This document shows positions 13,301-22,642 of a stretch of DNA of 64,000 bases, in pieces. The DNA comes from Ascaris suum (Eukaryota > Nematoda > Chromadorea > Rhabditida > Ascarididae), in NCBI GenBank assembly GCA_013433145.1, contig CM024171.1:9920065-9984064 (forward strand), written 5' to 3'. Under the pieces are notes generated by a model. It was not told where the DNA came from, did not search any database, and worked only from the letters and a program-made list of their open reading frames with translations. Both the position numbers and the translations under genes were made by a program. Position 1 is the stretch's first letter, and each line of letters opens with the position of its first letter.

Positions 13301-16088
13301 GATTTCCTGCAGATTTGCACAGGAGGGAGTCATAGTGCAAATCAGAACGCATTATAATGTCGTGGTAATTGTGAGGCGCTTAGTCGTATTGCTCAATATC
13401 ACTATGTACTTCGATTAGATCACATCACACCAAAATGCCGCCAGGATCGGTTTATAATAAAGTAGGTGTGTTACAGTCGTTAGGAAATGACCTGAAAAAA
13501 GTCTGCAAACACTAGCAAATGAGTTTCTACGAGAATGTTTAATGCTAATCAAAAACCATCGAAAAACAGGATAAAAGACAGCGATTGAAGGATAGGAGCT
13601 TGTCACGTGATGTAACCGGTTAACGTTTTCTTTCGAGGCAAGGCGCTTTTTCTTAGGTTAGTCAAAGCGAATCTCACCTACATAAAATGGCACAGACTGA
13701 TAGGCTCCATCCCTCTAGCATTTGCTGCATGTCTGACTACTCGCCCTTCAACCGTTGCTTTTTCGTGAAGAAAAGCCAAAAAGCATTCTGCCGGACTTCC
13801 GCCCAGCCACGCTTCATGCGCTGTGGCACATCGGCGCTGTTTCTACTGACTTTGTCGAATTCAACAAAGTTTTCAAAGGATCACTTTAATAGAAGCGTTT
13901 TGGAATCCCCAAAGCTTGCATCTGGTTGAAACAACATCGTTGCATCGATCGCAGACACGAAGTAGAAATCTTGGTGACGAAGTCTCGAGTCCCCATATCA
14001 AAAAGTAGAAGGAGGGAAGCGGGGAAGGGAAGAGTTGGGAGGGAGAGAAAAGTGGGAGATCTTAATCTTCGCGTCGAGAAATGCTAGTGGGAAATCCCGT
14101 TCCCTGCCACCGGTCCCCCCTTTTAGCATCAGCTGTTTTGTTGGATAAGCAACAACGTGAATGGCAATGTGGCTAAAAATTGGTCAGTTGTGCAAATACG
14201 AAAAATCCGAAGGAATTCAGGTCGTAGTCAAAAGAGTTGATAGGTCGAAATTGTTGCTTCTTACCTATGAAAGGAGGCATATGCATGCTGTTGAAAAAGA
14301 ACCCTGTACGTCAAAAAGTTAGATTTGTTTGCCAAGCTAATGAGATGGGCAGATCGAGCGCTGAGCAGTCTTTCATGTGGCCGACTTAACGCGCAGTTGA
14401 TAGTGTTGCGGCCATTTGAAGAGGACTTGCAATGTTTCGCTAAGATGGCCCAAGCAAGTCTCGACAAGGACGGTTTAGTTGTTAAGGTGTCAACGGAAAA
14501 TTTGTGCATTTTGCGCACGTACTTGAGTTTTCCTGCATATATTCGGTTTACGCAAATTTTCCGATGAAACATATTAAATGTGATCGCTTTTATAGGTGCG
14601 TGGTAATTTTTCATTCAACGAGGCACGTAACGGATGCGAAGAGCGTGGCGCAAACTTGACTTCAATTCATAGTGAAGAGGAAAGTAACTTCATCAACGGT
14701 AGTTCATAGTGCGATATTTCAAATATGCCTCTGCGAAATTCATGCCAGACAAGCAACAAGCAGATGCATCGCTGCTTCAACGGCGACAATTTTCGTCCGT
14801 TGCACAACCAGGAAATAATAGAAAACGTTTACGTGAACATGAACATCAGTGAGGATCGGGAAATGCCACGGCATGAGCACTAGTTTTGTATGATAGGCTT
14901 TTGTCATTTATCTCAAGTTATGCTGGAAACCCATCGCGTATCTGAGGGTGTTGTAGTGGGTTTCTCCTTAAATCTGCCTTTCACTTGCTATGTTCCTCGT
15001 TAAACTCCAATTGATTGCTCATAACCAAGCTGAGTGCACACCCCGCGCATGAGCACAGAATAATGCTTGCAAGAGCCACTAACGAAAATGTTTCACTGTA
15101 CATCATATATGTGTTTTAAGTATATTTGAAGCATGTTGAAAAGTGGCTCTCACAGTTTGTGCACGTGCGTTAAACATATCAGGCTAGAGGCTTCCTATGT
15201 GCCTATATGAGATGGACTACGACATAGCATAAGTTCGGGCAGGAATAAAAACAAAGTACTTCTTCTCACTACTATTCTGTGATCGGAAAGATGTAGAACG
15301 GTACCAAATCGTTACCAGTTGAAGCTCTACGAAATTAGTCAGACGTCGGCGTCGTTTAAGCCTATACGCTTTAAAGACATCCTCCCATGAAGTAATGCAA
15401 AAATTTGAGATCCTCGGTCATGCTAATCCGACTGTGTAGTTCGACCTCAAGATCGAAAACTGCTTTCTGCACCACATTGCGCTGGAGCTCTAACTTCACT
15501 ACCCGGTAGTAAGAGAACTGCAATAATGTAACTTTAAATTCGGCTAAGTACTATATGGGTGTTGTTTTATCTGCCCTTCATGGAAGGCCTACGGAATAAC
15601 TGGAGCACTGCATCCTCCCACCTCCCTCTTCCCCTAAGGAAAAACAACTTGTAGTTCTTTGCAGCGTTAATATGCGCTGTGTTCCTATAGCAGTGCAGTA
15701 CCAGGAATGTTCGAAACTGTTAGCCGGCTACTGAGCCGAAGGTGAGGTACACACTTTTTGGGTAATCATTGGAGCCCGAGGTCTGCACGATTAAGAACTG
15801 TGTGTTGTCGGTGGAAGTGACTAAAAAATATTTACAGAGCTTAGTGACGGTGAAAGCATCTACTGGATAGGACTACAAAACAAGGGCGGAATTTGGCACT
15901 GGATAGACGGAACACCACTAACTTACACGAGATGGAGGGAAGGTGAGCCAGATGGATGTTGCGCAGCTGAGGCCGATACGGCTGCAGCAAATTACGGAAG
16001 TGACACTGGCGAATGGGACGACGGCCCTTCCGTCTCCTCTTGGCACAATACCCATAATTATGTATGCAAGAAGCAGGCTTCGTATTAA
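7352..16088 (+). CDS. Secreted C-type lectin, four exons, 155 residues
   Basis: Exons 7352-7412, 11695-11747, 14596-14698 and 15838-16088 join with matching phases (1, 0, 1) to give 155 residues. Residues 1-20 are a hydrophobic signal peptide (MTKLLLLNAFVVQLHGLLLE). The rest is one C-type lectin domain: an N-terminal Cys pair (C22, C35) in the CEPGWAYYEPTASCY opening, C52, the GANLTSIHSEEE block, WIGL at 82-85, GEPDG at 108-112 where EPN/QPD sugar-binding motifs sit, WDD at 132-134 in place of WND, and the closing YVCKK with C149. Single-domain secreted lectins are common in nematodes, in immunity and in excreted products of parasites. The usual third conserved Cys after the W-D block is absent; C113 and C114 are adjacent. 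Introns are 4282, 2848 and 1139 bases. AATAAA overlaps the stop codon. The domain call is secure; the sugar bound and the tissue are unknown. Confidence 0.93.
7413..11694 (+). other. Intron 1 of the lectin gene
   Basis: This 4.3 kb intron has a consensus donor (GTAAGT) and the acceptor CGTTTCCAG. Apart from the small open frame at about 8521-8748, listed separately, I see no gene in it. It has a purine-rich tract near 9171-9200 and an A/T-rich interior. Confidence 0.8.
8521..8748 (+). CDS. Small lysine-rich open frame inside lectin intron 1
   Basis: After an acceptor-like CTCTTTGTAG at 8511-8520 the frame reads about 75 codons with a strongly helical, charged composition (segments such as NAKMAKMENAFAGI, KKEAMKIASIMRHYM) and ends in TAG, followed at once by AATAAA at about 8751. 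It may be the last exon of an unrecognised gene, a decayed gene, or chance. No domain was recognised and no upstream exon was found. It lies on the same strand as the host lectin gene, so it would be nested if real. Confidence 0.22.
   Translation, partial: EFCRLDSTTTSEVVDWNAKMAKMENAFAGITQDMKKSNVCVEEVKKEAMKIASIMRHYMRRAKLNQLNSKKCLYG
11748..14595 (+). other. Intron 2 of the lectin gene
   Basis: The donor is GTGAGT and the acceptor is TTTTATAG. I see nothing in this 2.8 kb that I would call a gene. Open frames at 11738-12150 (-) and 13119-13606 (-) have no recognisable content. Confidence 0.8.
14699..15837 (+). other. Intron 3 of the lectin gene
   Basis: The donor reads GTAGTT and the acceptor TTTACAG. 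Joining G from exon 3 to AG of exon 4 restores a Glu codon inside the lectin fold, which supports the boundary. Nothing else was recognised in it. Confidence 0.8.
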
Positions 16089-16092
16089 TAAA
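16087..16092 (+). terminator. Polyadenylation signal overlapping the lectin stop codon
   Basis: AATAAA shares bases with the TAA stop at 16086-16088. A second AATAAA lies at 16153-16158. Either could direct 3' end formation; the first would leave an extremely short 3' untranslated region. Confidence 0.5.
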
Positions 16093-16159
16093 CACTGCCT
16101 ATGGCTACGACTCTTCCTTCAAAATGTATGCTGCAGCTCGACACAAGGGGGGAATAAAC

Positions 16160-19100
16160 GCAGCAATACGTGAACACTGTGTTCGACGATATCTCTTCCT
16201 AAGCAATTCCCTTCAGACGTGCGGAACTGCGACAGAAAGTGGTGAGAGCGATACACGCTTTCTCTGATTCGATGCAACGCAGCAAGCGATAACGGAATAG
16301 GCGAGTATTCGAATAAGTTGCGCAGTGTCTACAAAGCAACGTACATATGGGCATTTTGCGAATTACTTCAGTACGCATAATCGGGACTGTTGTAACTTAA
16401 CCATGCAAGCACTACTTCTACCCCTCCCCGCCCTACTTCTCTTCTCTCGCCGGCCCATAATTGATATAGAACACCTAAAATATATACGAATCTCAGAGGG
16501 AATACATAAACTGCCGAATAAATCGAGTGAAACAAATGGGGTTAGAGAGGGAGGACGCGAAAAAAAAAACAGACTTTTAAACGCAGTCAACCTGCAGAGC
16601 ATCATTGGTTTCTCCCAAAAGAACACAGGCAGAATTTCTCGCTGAAAAAGAATAGCAGTGATATATTTCTGCAAAAAGACACATGCAGTGACCTCATGAA
16701 GTTGGGAAAGAATTCTAAGAAAACGATGCAATGAAGCAAACAAAAAGTTGGCAAGAAATTTTCGCTCCCTTCTATTCTCTTCTTTTTTTCTCTCTCCTTA
16801 AATTCTCCGATCTTCATCGGTGCCTAATTACATCTTTTTTTCTATTTCACTCATCATTGTATGTAATTTTTAATTTTTCTTTACTTGACTTTGTTCAATT
16901 TCACTCGGTCCATATTATCTTTACCTTGATTTATGCTTTCTGAGACGCAATGAGCTGGGTTATATAACGTCTTACTGTAGGAACGTCACTGTACCGTCGT
17001 TGCTAAACACAGTTGTAGCTCCGCGACAGAAACGCTGGGGCACTTGCGCCGTGATGTTTCTGAACGATGGTACAGTTCCGTTAGCATCATTCGTTGGCAC
17101 CATCACGTTTGCTCCTGAACCTTGCACCATGATTGCACTAGATAGTTGCGTGTTGGCGCTTTTTGATCGTGTACTTACGGCACAAACGCCTTTATAGCAC
17201 TAGGTGACATCACTTTTAGTGGGTATCTACATTACGGCAAGGTGCACAATGGGACGTTTCTGCTGACAGTCATTTGTGCAGTTGCAGAAACGCCTACGGC
17301 AAAAGCGCCGATACCGCTACGGCTGATTTTATCGTTCCTTATTGCGCACAGACGCAAAATTTTTGAAGCAGTGGGTGTCCATCCTATCAATGCTGTTTTT
17401 TGTTGATAACATACAAGTCGTGATTGCAAAAGATACATCTCCAGCTGGTGTTGCATGGGGTTCCAGCCGAGGGGACCCCGCGGGAAGTCAATTCTCTCAC
17501 TTTTTCTCTCTGATTTTTCAGCACGGTCCCCCCCCCCCTTACCAAAAAATGCTTCTGCTTGAGTTCTCTCATTTTTCTGTCCCCGAAATGTTCACCGACA
17601 CTTTTGCTCCGATACATTGCTCCTCGATGGCTCTACTTCCTCCAGCCCTTTCACCCGGCTGGGAATCCTCTTTACAGTGAGGTAAGAGTAAGCTGTGACA
17701 ACAAAATATACTAACTCCTAGATTGCCACCCAATCATTTATTTGGTCGCAGTTTCTTTCGTTATTATATGAACTTCCTTCACATCAGAACCAATCAGCGC
17801 AATACTATTTTCCTCAACAATTCAGACCTTTTCTCCACCTTCCACCGCTCTCCTCACCGTTAGAAGTGAAAAGGGGTGGCAGTCAAGAAGGGGTGTCTGA
17901 AAATACATTGTGCTCGCCAATGCGGATTTTTTTCTCTCATGAGTGAGTCAATTCAACGTTTATTTTTTCGGCAACGAGAGATTTGCCGAGTTTTCATAGC
18001 GACAGGATGAAAGGATTAAACCATAAATCTAGTGAAGAAATATGAATTCAATAGATTCATAGCAAAGGAAGAAAAATGCACGCGCGGAGAAAGAAATAAA
18101 AATTCACGTCGATGAGGAGGTCAACAAATAAAACTGCAAAAAATGTATGCGAACAAAACTGAAAACCTCAACGGCACTTAAAACATCAACAAAGCCCACA
18201 AAGCACTTGCGGGATGTTCATGACATAAGAACGCAAATAAATATGTACACATTGATTGGAGATCTGACACAGCATTTGATTGTACAAAGGATTTATTAAG
18301 GGCTGAGAAGAGTTCATACAACACAACTGTGTAAAGCTTAGAGAAAGTGATAAATCGAAATCAATTCAATGCTGCTAGCTACCTGGATTATTGATTTTTC
18401 AAATCGAACTTGTGCATTTACCTGAAAACGTAGATGTTCTAAGCGGATGAGAAAGCTCATTGTAAGCTTCAATAGCATTGACGCTTTGCTTAATCGAATA
18501 GTTTAAAACTCGGAGAACTTAAACGTTAGAGCATGTGTCTCAATAAGATGAGCTGTTTTGTCCTTTCAACGTGCGAATGGGATCGCTAAAAGTGTTATAT
18601 CGCAGCACCCTCCCTGATTATGTGAAGCCGTGTTGAGGGGTATTCAGTTTCGCATTCTCTCTAAACAAAATCCTCTCTTAAAGAATTCCTTTTTTAATTA
18701 TTTAGTGAGGATTTTCTCCGATTAGTTCGGTGAATTACTAATGTAACTAGAATGTATATCTTTCAATGAAAAAATATTGCCATCGATTTCCATTTATGGA
18801 ACATTGCTGAAATGTTCTGTCTATAAAAATAAAAAAGAGGGATTATGATGGAAATCTGTATCATCGAATAACAAACAAACTGTCAATTTGTCAAGCTTGT
18901 TGAGAGGGGGCAGCCATAAAGGTTTATTGGGAAAGATGTTATTCCTTACCGGGAGAACTCACAGCGAACCAGCTGAGGTTTCCCACTTTCAAGATTTCAT
19001 GGTGTGTTGCTGGCCAGGTGAGCGTGCTGCTTATTCGATGATAACTTTGTTCATGCTGCTGTGATTAGTCGCTGTCGAGGTGACTGATCCTGTGTGTTAG

Positions 19101-19385
19101 GGTTGCATTGCAAGAAGTTGTTAAAAAACAGAGATAGCAAGAGGTATAAAGTGGCGAACTTATAAGAAGCTAGAACTGCAACACCTGTTTTATCGTATAA
19201 TTTTTGTCCGTACGACATCGTCGTTGTTTTCATCCCCTTTATTTTGTAACTTCTTATATCTATTTAAAACTGTTTTAACAGAACTTGGTTCATAAATAAT
19301 TAAATAAGTTGCGGTAAGAAGCAGCAAAAGATTGCGATTGCTCCTAGTTAGTTCGGAGTCGATGCGCTCGGGGTTGACGCATTTA
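16160..19385. other. Intergenic block between the lectin gene and the inverted-repeat element
   Basis: Only one stretch, 17000-17460, looks coding-like and is listed separately. The rest is A/T-rich with a run of 11 C at 17528-17538 and pyrimidine tracts near 16760-16860. I see no supportable gene. Confidence 0.5.
17000..17460. pseudogene. Coding-like relic of unknown origin
   Basis: This block is richer in G+C than its surroundings and is open for long distances on both strands. On + one frame (about 17169-17405, 78 codons) reads segments such as FIALGDITFSGY and HYGKVHNGTFLLTV. Another + frame (17000-17197) contains MFLNDGTVPLASFVGTITF. On - a frame contains GSGANVMVPTNDANGTV and ATTVFSNDGTVTFLQ. 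The text TACGGCA recurs several times in the + strand. A decayed repeat-containing protein gene or a piece of a mobile element would explain this; I do not recognise the family and cannot choose the strand. Confidence 0.25.
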
Positions 19386-19631
19386 GCCACAAGCGCACGC
19401 GCACGAGAGAGATGGAGAGAGACCGCGCGCGTTCTCAGAGAGCGGCGCGGTAGTGGTCACTCGGCAAAAAAAACGTCGCAGTAAATATAAAAATATACCG
19501 TAAGGAAACAAAATTCGAAAGACGAGTTTCAACACATTTTAAGAGCATTGAATGCTCTATCAGAATCATTAATAAGCTGAGACAAAAACAACAACTTTTC
19601 TATAAGATCAATTTCTTATGCGACGTGCAAG
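19386..19631 (+). repeat. Left terminal inverted repeat
   Basis: It pairs with 22394-22640. The outer part is G+C-rich with GA repeats and CGCGCG; the inner part is A/T-rich and includes the shared tract TGAATGCTCTATCAGAATCA. Differences between the copies are scattered single-base changes and one- to few-base gaps, so the two ends have diverged since insertion. Confidence 0.9.
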
Positions 19632-20206
19632 CGTTATTCTGGTGCATTCGTGACACTGTGTTCTTATTGGTGAACTGAATTCATGAAACGACCCTCGACG
19701 GTTTAATGAAATGACCCAATCGTTCTTAAGTTCTATTAAACTCCCTGCGGCTCTTCATGAATGGATCTTTCATGCGACTGTTATGTGCAGCGGTTATGAA
19801 TTCTTCAGTTCGATAGTTCCAGGTCTCCATCACTTCATTTCTTTCCCGTATAGGCATACCGATAACGGGTATTGTAAGTTCGTTTGATGGTTAAAAAGCC
19901 AATCGACGCTTTCAGCGTCTAGTTAATTGCACTGACATAGTTTGATTGCATGTAGCACTTGCTCTCCGACATAGACAAGTCAGGATTGTGAAGGAAAAAG
20001 CAGCTCGAAGGCGACATGCTCCCAATTCGAAGAATTGCGAATTACATGGCAGGCGACCACAAGTAGTTACAAAGCAGGAAACCTTCAACGTAAGCAGTCA
20101 TTTGAAATGCGCAACTCTAGCCAAAGAAACCAATTCGTAGGATCAGGAGGAGATCGTAAAGAATATGGGGCTATCAAGAGCACTCGTTCCGAGCCACTAA
20201 TCTAGA

Positions 20207-21100
20207 ATGGCTGAAGAACGTTTAGAAGAAGTACTTGCCTCACGTGCAAGTTACCTGTCCATCGACTCGTGTTCATTCCAAGTCGATCAAGTAACCTGGA
20301 GAATGAGCGACGGTGCAGTCAGAGGTGATGGCAATTGTTTTTTACACCCAGCATCATGGTAACCAGTTTCTCGCATCCGAAGCGTTTCAAGAACACAGCC
20401 TGTCGAAATAAAGTTTGCGCATTCGACAATGCAACCTATTATTAAGTCGACTAAAGCGGATCGGAAGCTTGTTAACGGCATAAGCCGCGTGCAGTGCTCA
20501 ACCTTCAGAAAGTTAATGGGCAACCCATTTTTGCACAGTGCCATTAAGACGTTAAAGGCTGCTCTAAGCACGCTTATTTCGCACAAGAAAGGCTCCTAGC
20601 AATGGAATGTGGCGTTAGCATTAGATAGCAAGCGATTCATTTCGACTTTTCACAGCACTCGCGTGTTGCATCAAGGGAACGGGACAACATCATCCAGAAA
20701 TCCGATCGATTCTCATCACCTTCACATATCACAGAAGACTGAGCTTTGGATAGTTATCGTTTTGAGTGTTATAAAACATTTCACTGTTTCAGAGGAATCC
20801 CTAAACAATGCGCAAAAATGACAGCTGAGATCATAAATGAGTGTGAGTAGACGTCAGAGATGTTCATATCCACGTATAACAGTGTGGGCGAAGTGCTGTA
20901 ACGGAAACGGGACACAGCGCTGAACGCTGTGGATACTCTGCGTTGGGGAGCCTATATTGACTCAACGGCTGCAGCGCTATGCTTCGACTTAGTCATCTAT
21001 ATGTGCACTGCGACGGATGGAGTCTGGCAAGGCTACTTTGCTTTGAATACTTTAAACAGCCGTGATGTCGTCGATTTCATCGTTCCCCCATCGAAGCAGC
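20207..21100 (+). pseudogene. Broken OTU-type cysteine protease gene
   Basis: An ATG at 20207 opens 51 codons ending in GAVRGDGNCFLHPASW then TAA (20360-20362). The D-G-N-C signature holds the catalytic Cys (codon 20336-20338) of OTU-family proteases. About 570 bases further on, at about 20929-21095, the frame RWGAYIDSTAAALCFDLVIY followed by MCTATDGVWQGY matches the C-terminal core of the same fold. Between them the match is scattered over frames with several stops, and no catalytic His is visible near the end. OTU domains cut ubiquitin or ubiquitin-like links and also occur in transposon-encoded proteins. An intron in place of the break cannot be ruled out, but the stops and frame changes favour a pseudogene. 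Confidence 0.7.
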
Positions 21101-22080
21101 TGGCAACTCTTCCATCTATAGCGATCCTGAGCCCTCCGCATCCAAGTAACTGCATATAGGCGCTTCAGCGGGTCTTCCCCCCTTGTTGCGGCCTGCCGCG
21201 TGATCGTTTTACGTCTCTTGGTTACCACTGGAAGATTTACTTAGTCCATTTATAGTCATTTAACCTGACTACATGACCAGCCCACCCTAGTTTTCATTTG
21301 CACATTTCTTCAACGATATCCTTCAATGCGGATCCAGAACGCAACTCTTCGTTTGTTGTGTGTTGCATTTGTTGATACTTTCCATTCCCCTTTCCACTGC
21401 TCGCTGGGTCGTTGCTAGTTTGTTTTCTTCAGCGAGTATGGTATTCCGCGTTTCGCACCATCACAGAAGAACAGGGATGGTCGTCGAAGTGAAGAGTTCT
21501 CCTTTCACGGACATTTTTATCATTGTGTCGTAATAGATATCGTTGAGCTTGGTGAATGTTAGCCAATGCGCACTTTTTCATCTGCTTAATTCCTGACCCA
21601 AATCGTCGTTCATTTGCAAGTCTATCCTAAGTGTACAAACTGTTCCACAAGTTCGATATTTTCACTATCGAGCTTCATGGGAAACTAACGACAGAACGCA
21701 TTTTTCATCCACTTCGTTTTGCATTTGCAAATGCTGAGCCCAATTTTCTTAGCATTCTTGTTGAGCTCGTTCAGTGAATACTGCAAGTTTTTGGGTCATC
21801 GGCAATGAGTACCACTTCGTCCGCAAAGAGAAGCATTTGGTGTTATTTGCTGAATAAATTGAAGCCATCTGCAGCCTCCATCTTTCTCAAGAGTCCTTCG
21901 AGAGTTGATGAGGATTTCGGGGAACAAACGTCTCCTTGTTTTGCGCCTGTTCCGGCTGACCAGGATACTTTGAAGAAATAGCTACATCTGGTTCGATAGG
22001 CTATATTCCTTACATCCTTTTCCTCGCCATCTCGTCAAACGTAAAGCACATCTCTGATTTCCTCCATAACAAGCTATCAA
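21100..22080 (-). mobile_element. RTE-type LINE relic (reverse transcriptase and C-terminal region)
   Basis: Read on the minus strand, the fragments follow the order of an RTE reverse transcriptase: GAKQGDVCSPKSSSTLEGLL, then LLFADEVVLIADD (the catalytic F-A-D-D box, here F-A-D-E), then KTKWMKNAFCR, MKLDSENIELVEQFVHLG, GWAGHVVRLNDYKWTK, PRDVKRSRGRP and finally TWMRRAQDRYRW. Stops and frame changes interrupt it throughout, so it is inactive. It is truncated at its 5' end near 22080. Its 3' end abuts the OTU relic near 21100, which suggests the LINE landed in the OTU gene or its flank. Confidence 0.85.
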
Positions 22081-22393
22081 TTGAAATAGAACCCAGAGAA
22101 GAGGATCACTTGTTAAGTGCTCATAATTGAAGCAACACAAAACTTGCGATACTTATATAACGTCTTTTCGCCATGATCCCTATCATGCCTGAGATTTCAG
22201 ATGTTTGCGTCACGTCTCTAGAAGAGACCGATGATCTTGTTAAGAGACGACATCTGTTGCCACTTCGGGTCACTGATGGGGTTTCCGTAATTCGTCGAGC
22301 GATTGCTTTATTAAATCGCTCGCACATGTCAGCAGTGTCAACATGCGTCAATCTCTGTAACGCTCGTACTTCGACTCTAGCAAATTACGGCAA

Positions 22394-22640
22394 TTGCACT
22401 TCGCATCAAGAAATTGATCTTATAGAAAAGTTCTTGTTTTTGTCTCAGCTTATTAATGATTCTGATAGAGCATTCAATGTTCTTCAAGGTGTGTTGAAAT
22501 TCGTCTTTCGAGTTTTGTTTCCTTACGGTATATTTTCATATTTACTGCGACATTTTTGTTGACGAGTGACCACTATCGCGCCGCTCTCCGGGGACGCGCG
22601 CGGTCTCTCTCCGTCTCTCCTGTGCGCGTGCTCTTGTGGC
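22394..22640 (-). repeat. Right terminal inverted repeat
   Basis: Reverse complement of 19386-19631. Beyond the inner boundary (about 22394) similarity to the left end stops abruptly. A TA dinucleotide follows the outer end. Confidence 0.9.
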
Positions 22641-22642
22641 TA

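Larger units (their letters stand above)
19386..22640. mobile_element. 3.26 kb transposon-like element with long terminal inverted repeats
   Basis: The two ends are reverse complements over about 246 bases at roughly 90 percent identity by eye. The outer ends begin GCCACAAG and finish CTTGTGGC, and a TA dinucleotide flanks each end (19384-19385 and 22641-22642), compatible with a TA target-site duplication. Inside are a + strand OTU-type cysteine protease relic (20207 to about 21100) and an antisense RTE LINE relic (about 21100-22080). No transposase was recognised, so the copy is probably non-autonomous or degraded. Long inverted repeats with TA flanks suggest a cut-and-paste DNA transposon; the superfamily is not settled. 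No 8- or 9-base direct repeat was seen at the ends, which argues against hAT and Mutator-like elements. Confidence 0.8.

Noticed and set aside
15943..16173. Open frame starting MSQMDVAQLRP
   Set aside because: It overlaps the last lectin exon in another frame; the lectin frame carries the recognisable domain.
16363..16743. 126-codon minus-strand open frame
   Set aside because: Low-complexity Phe/Ser/Leu/Arg content from A/G-rich DNA; no splice context or motif.
20287..20586. 99-codon minus-strand open frame
   Set aside because: It lies antisense over the OTU motif region and has no domain of its own.
22173..22562. 129-codon + strand open frame
   Set aside because: It runs into the right terminal inverted repeat and shows no motif; the left repeat has no matching frame.
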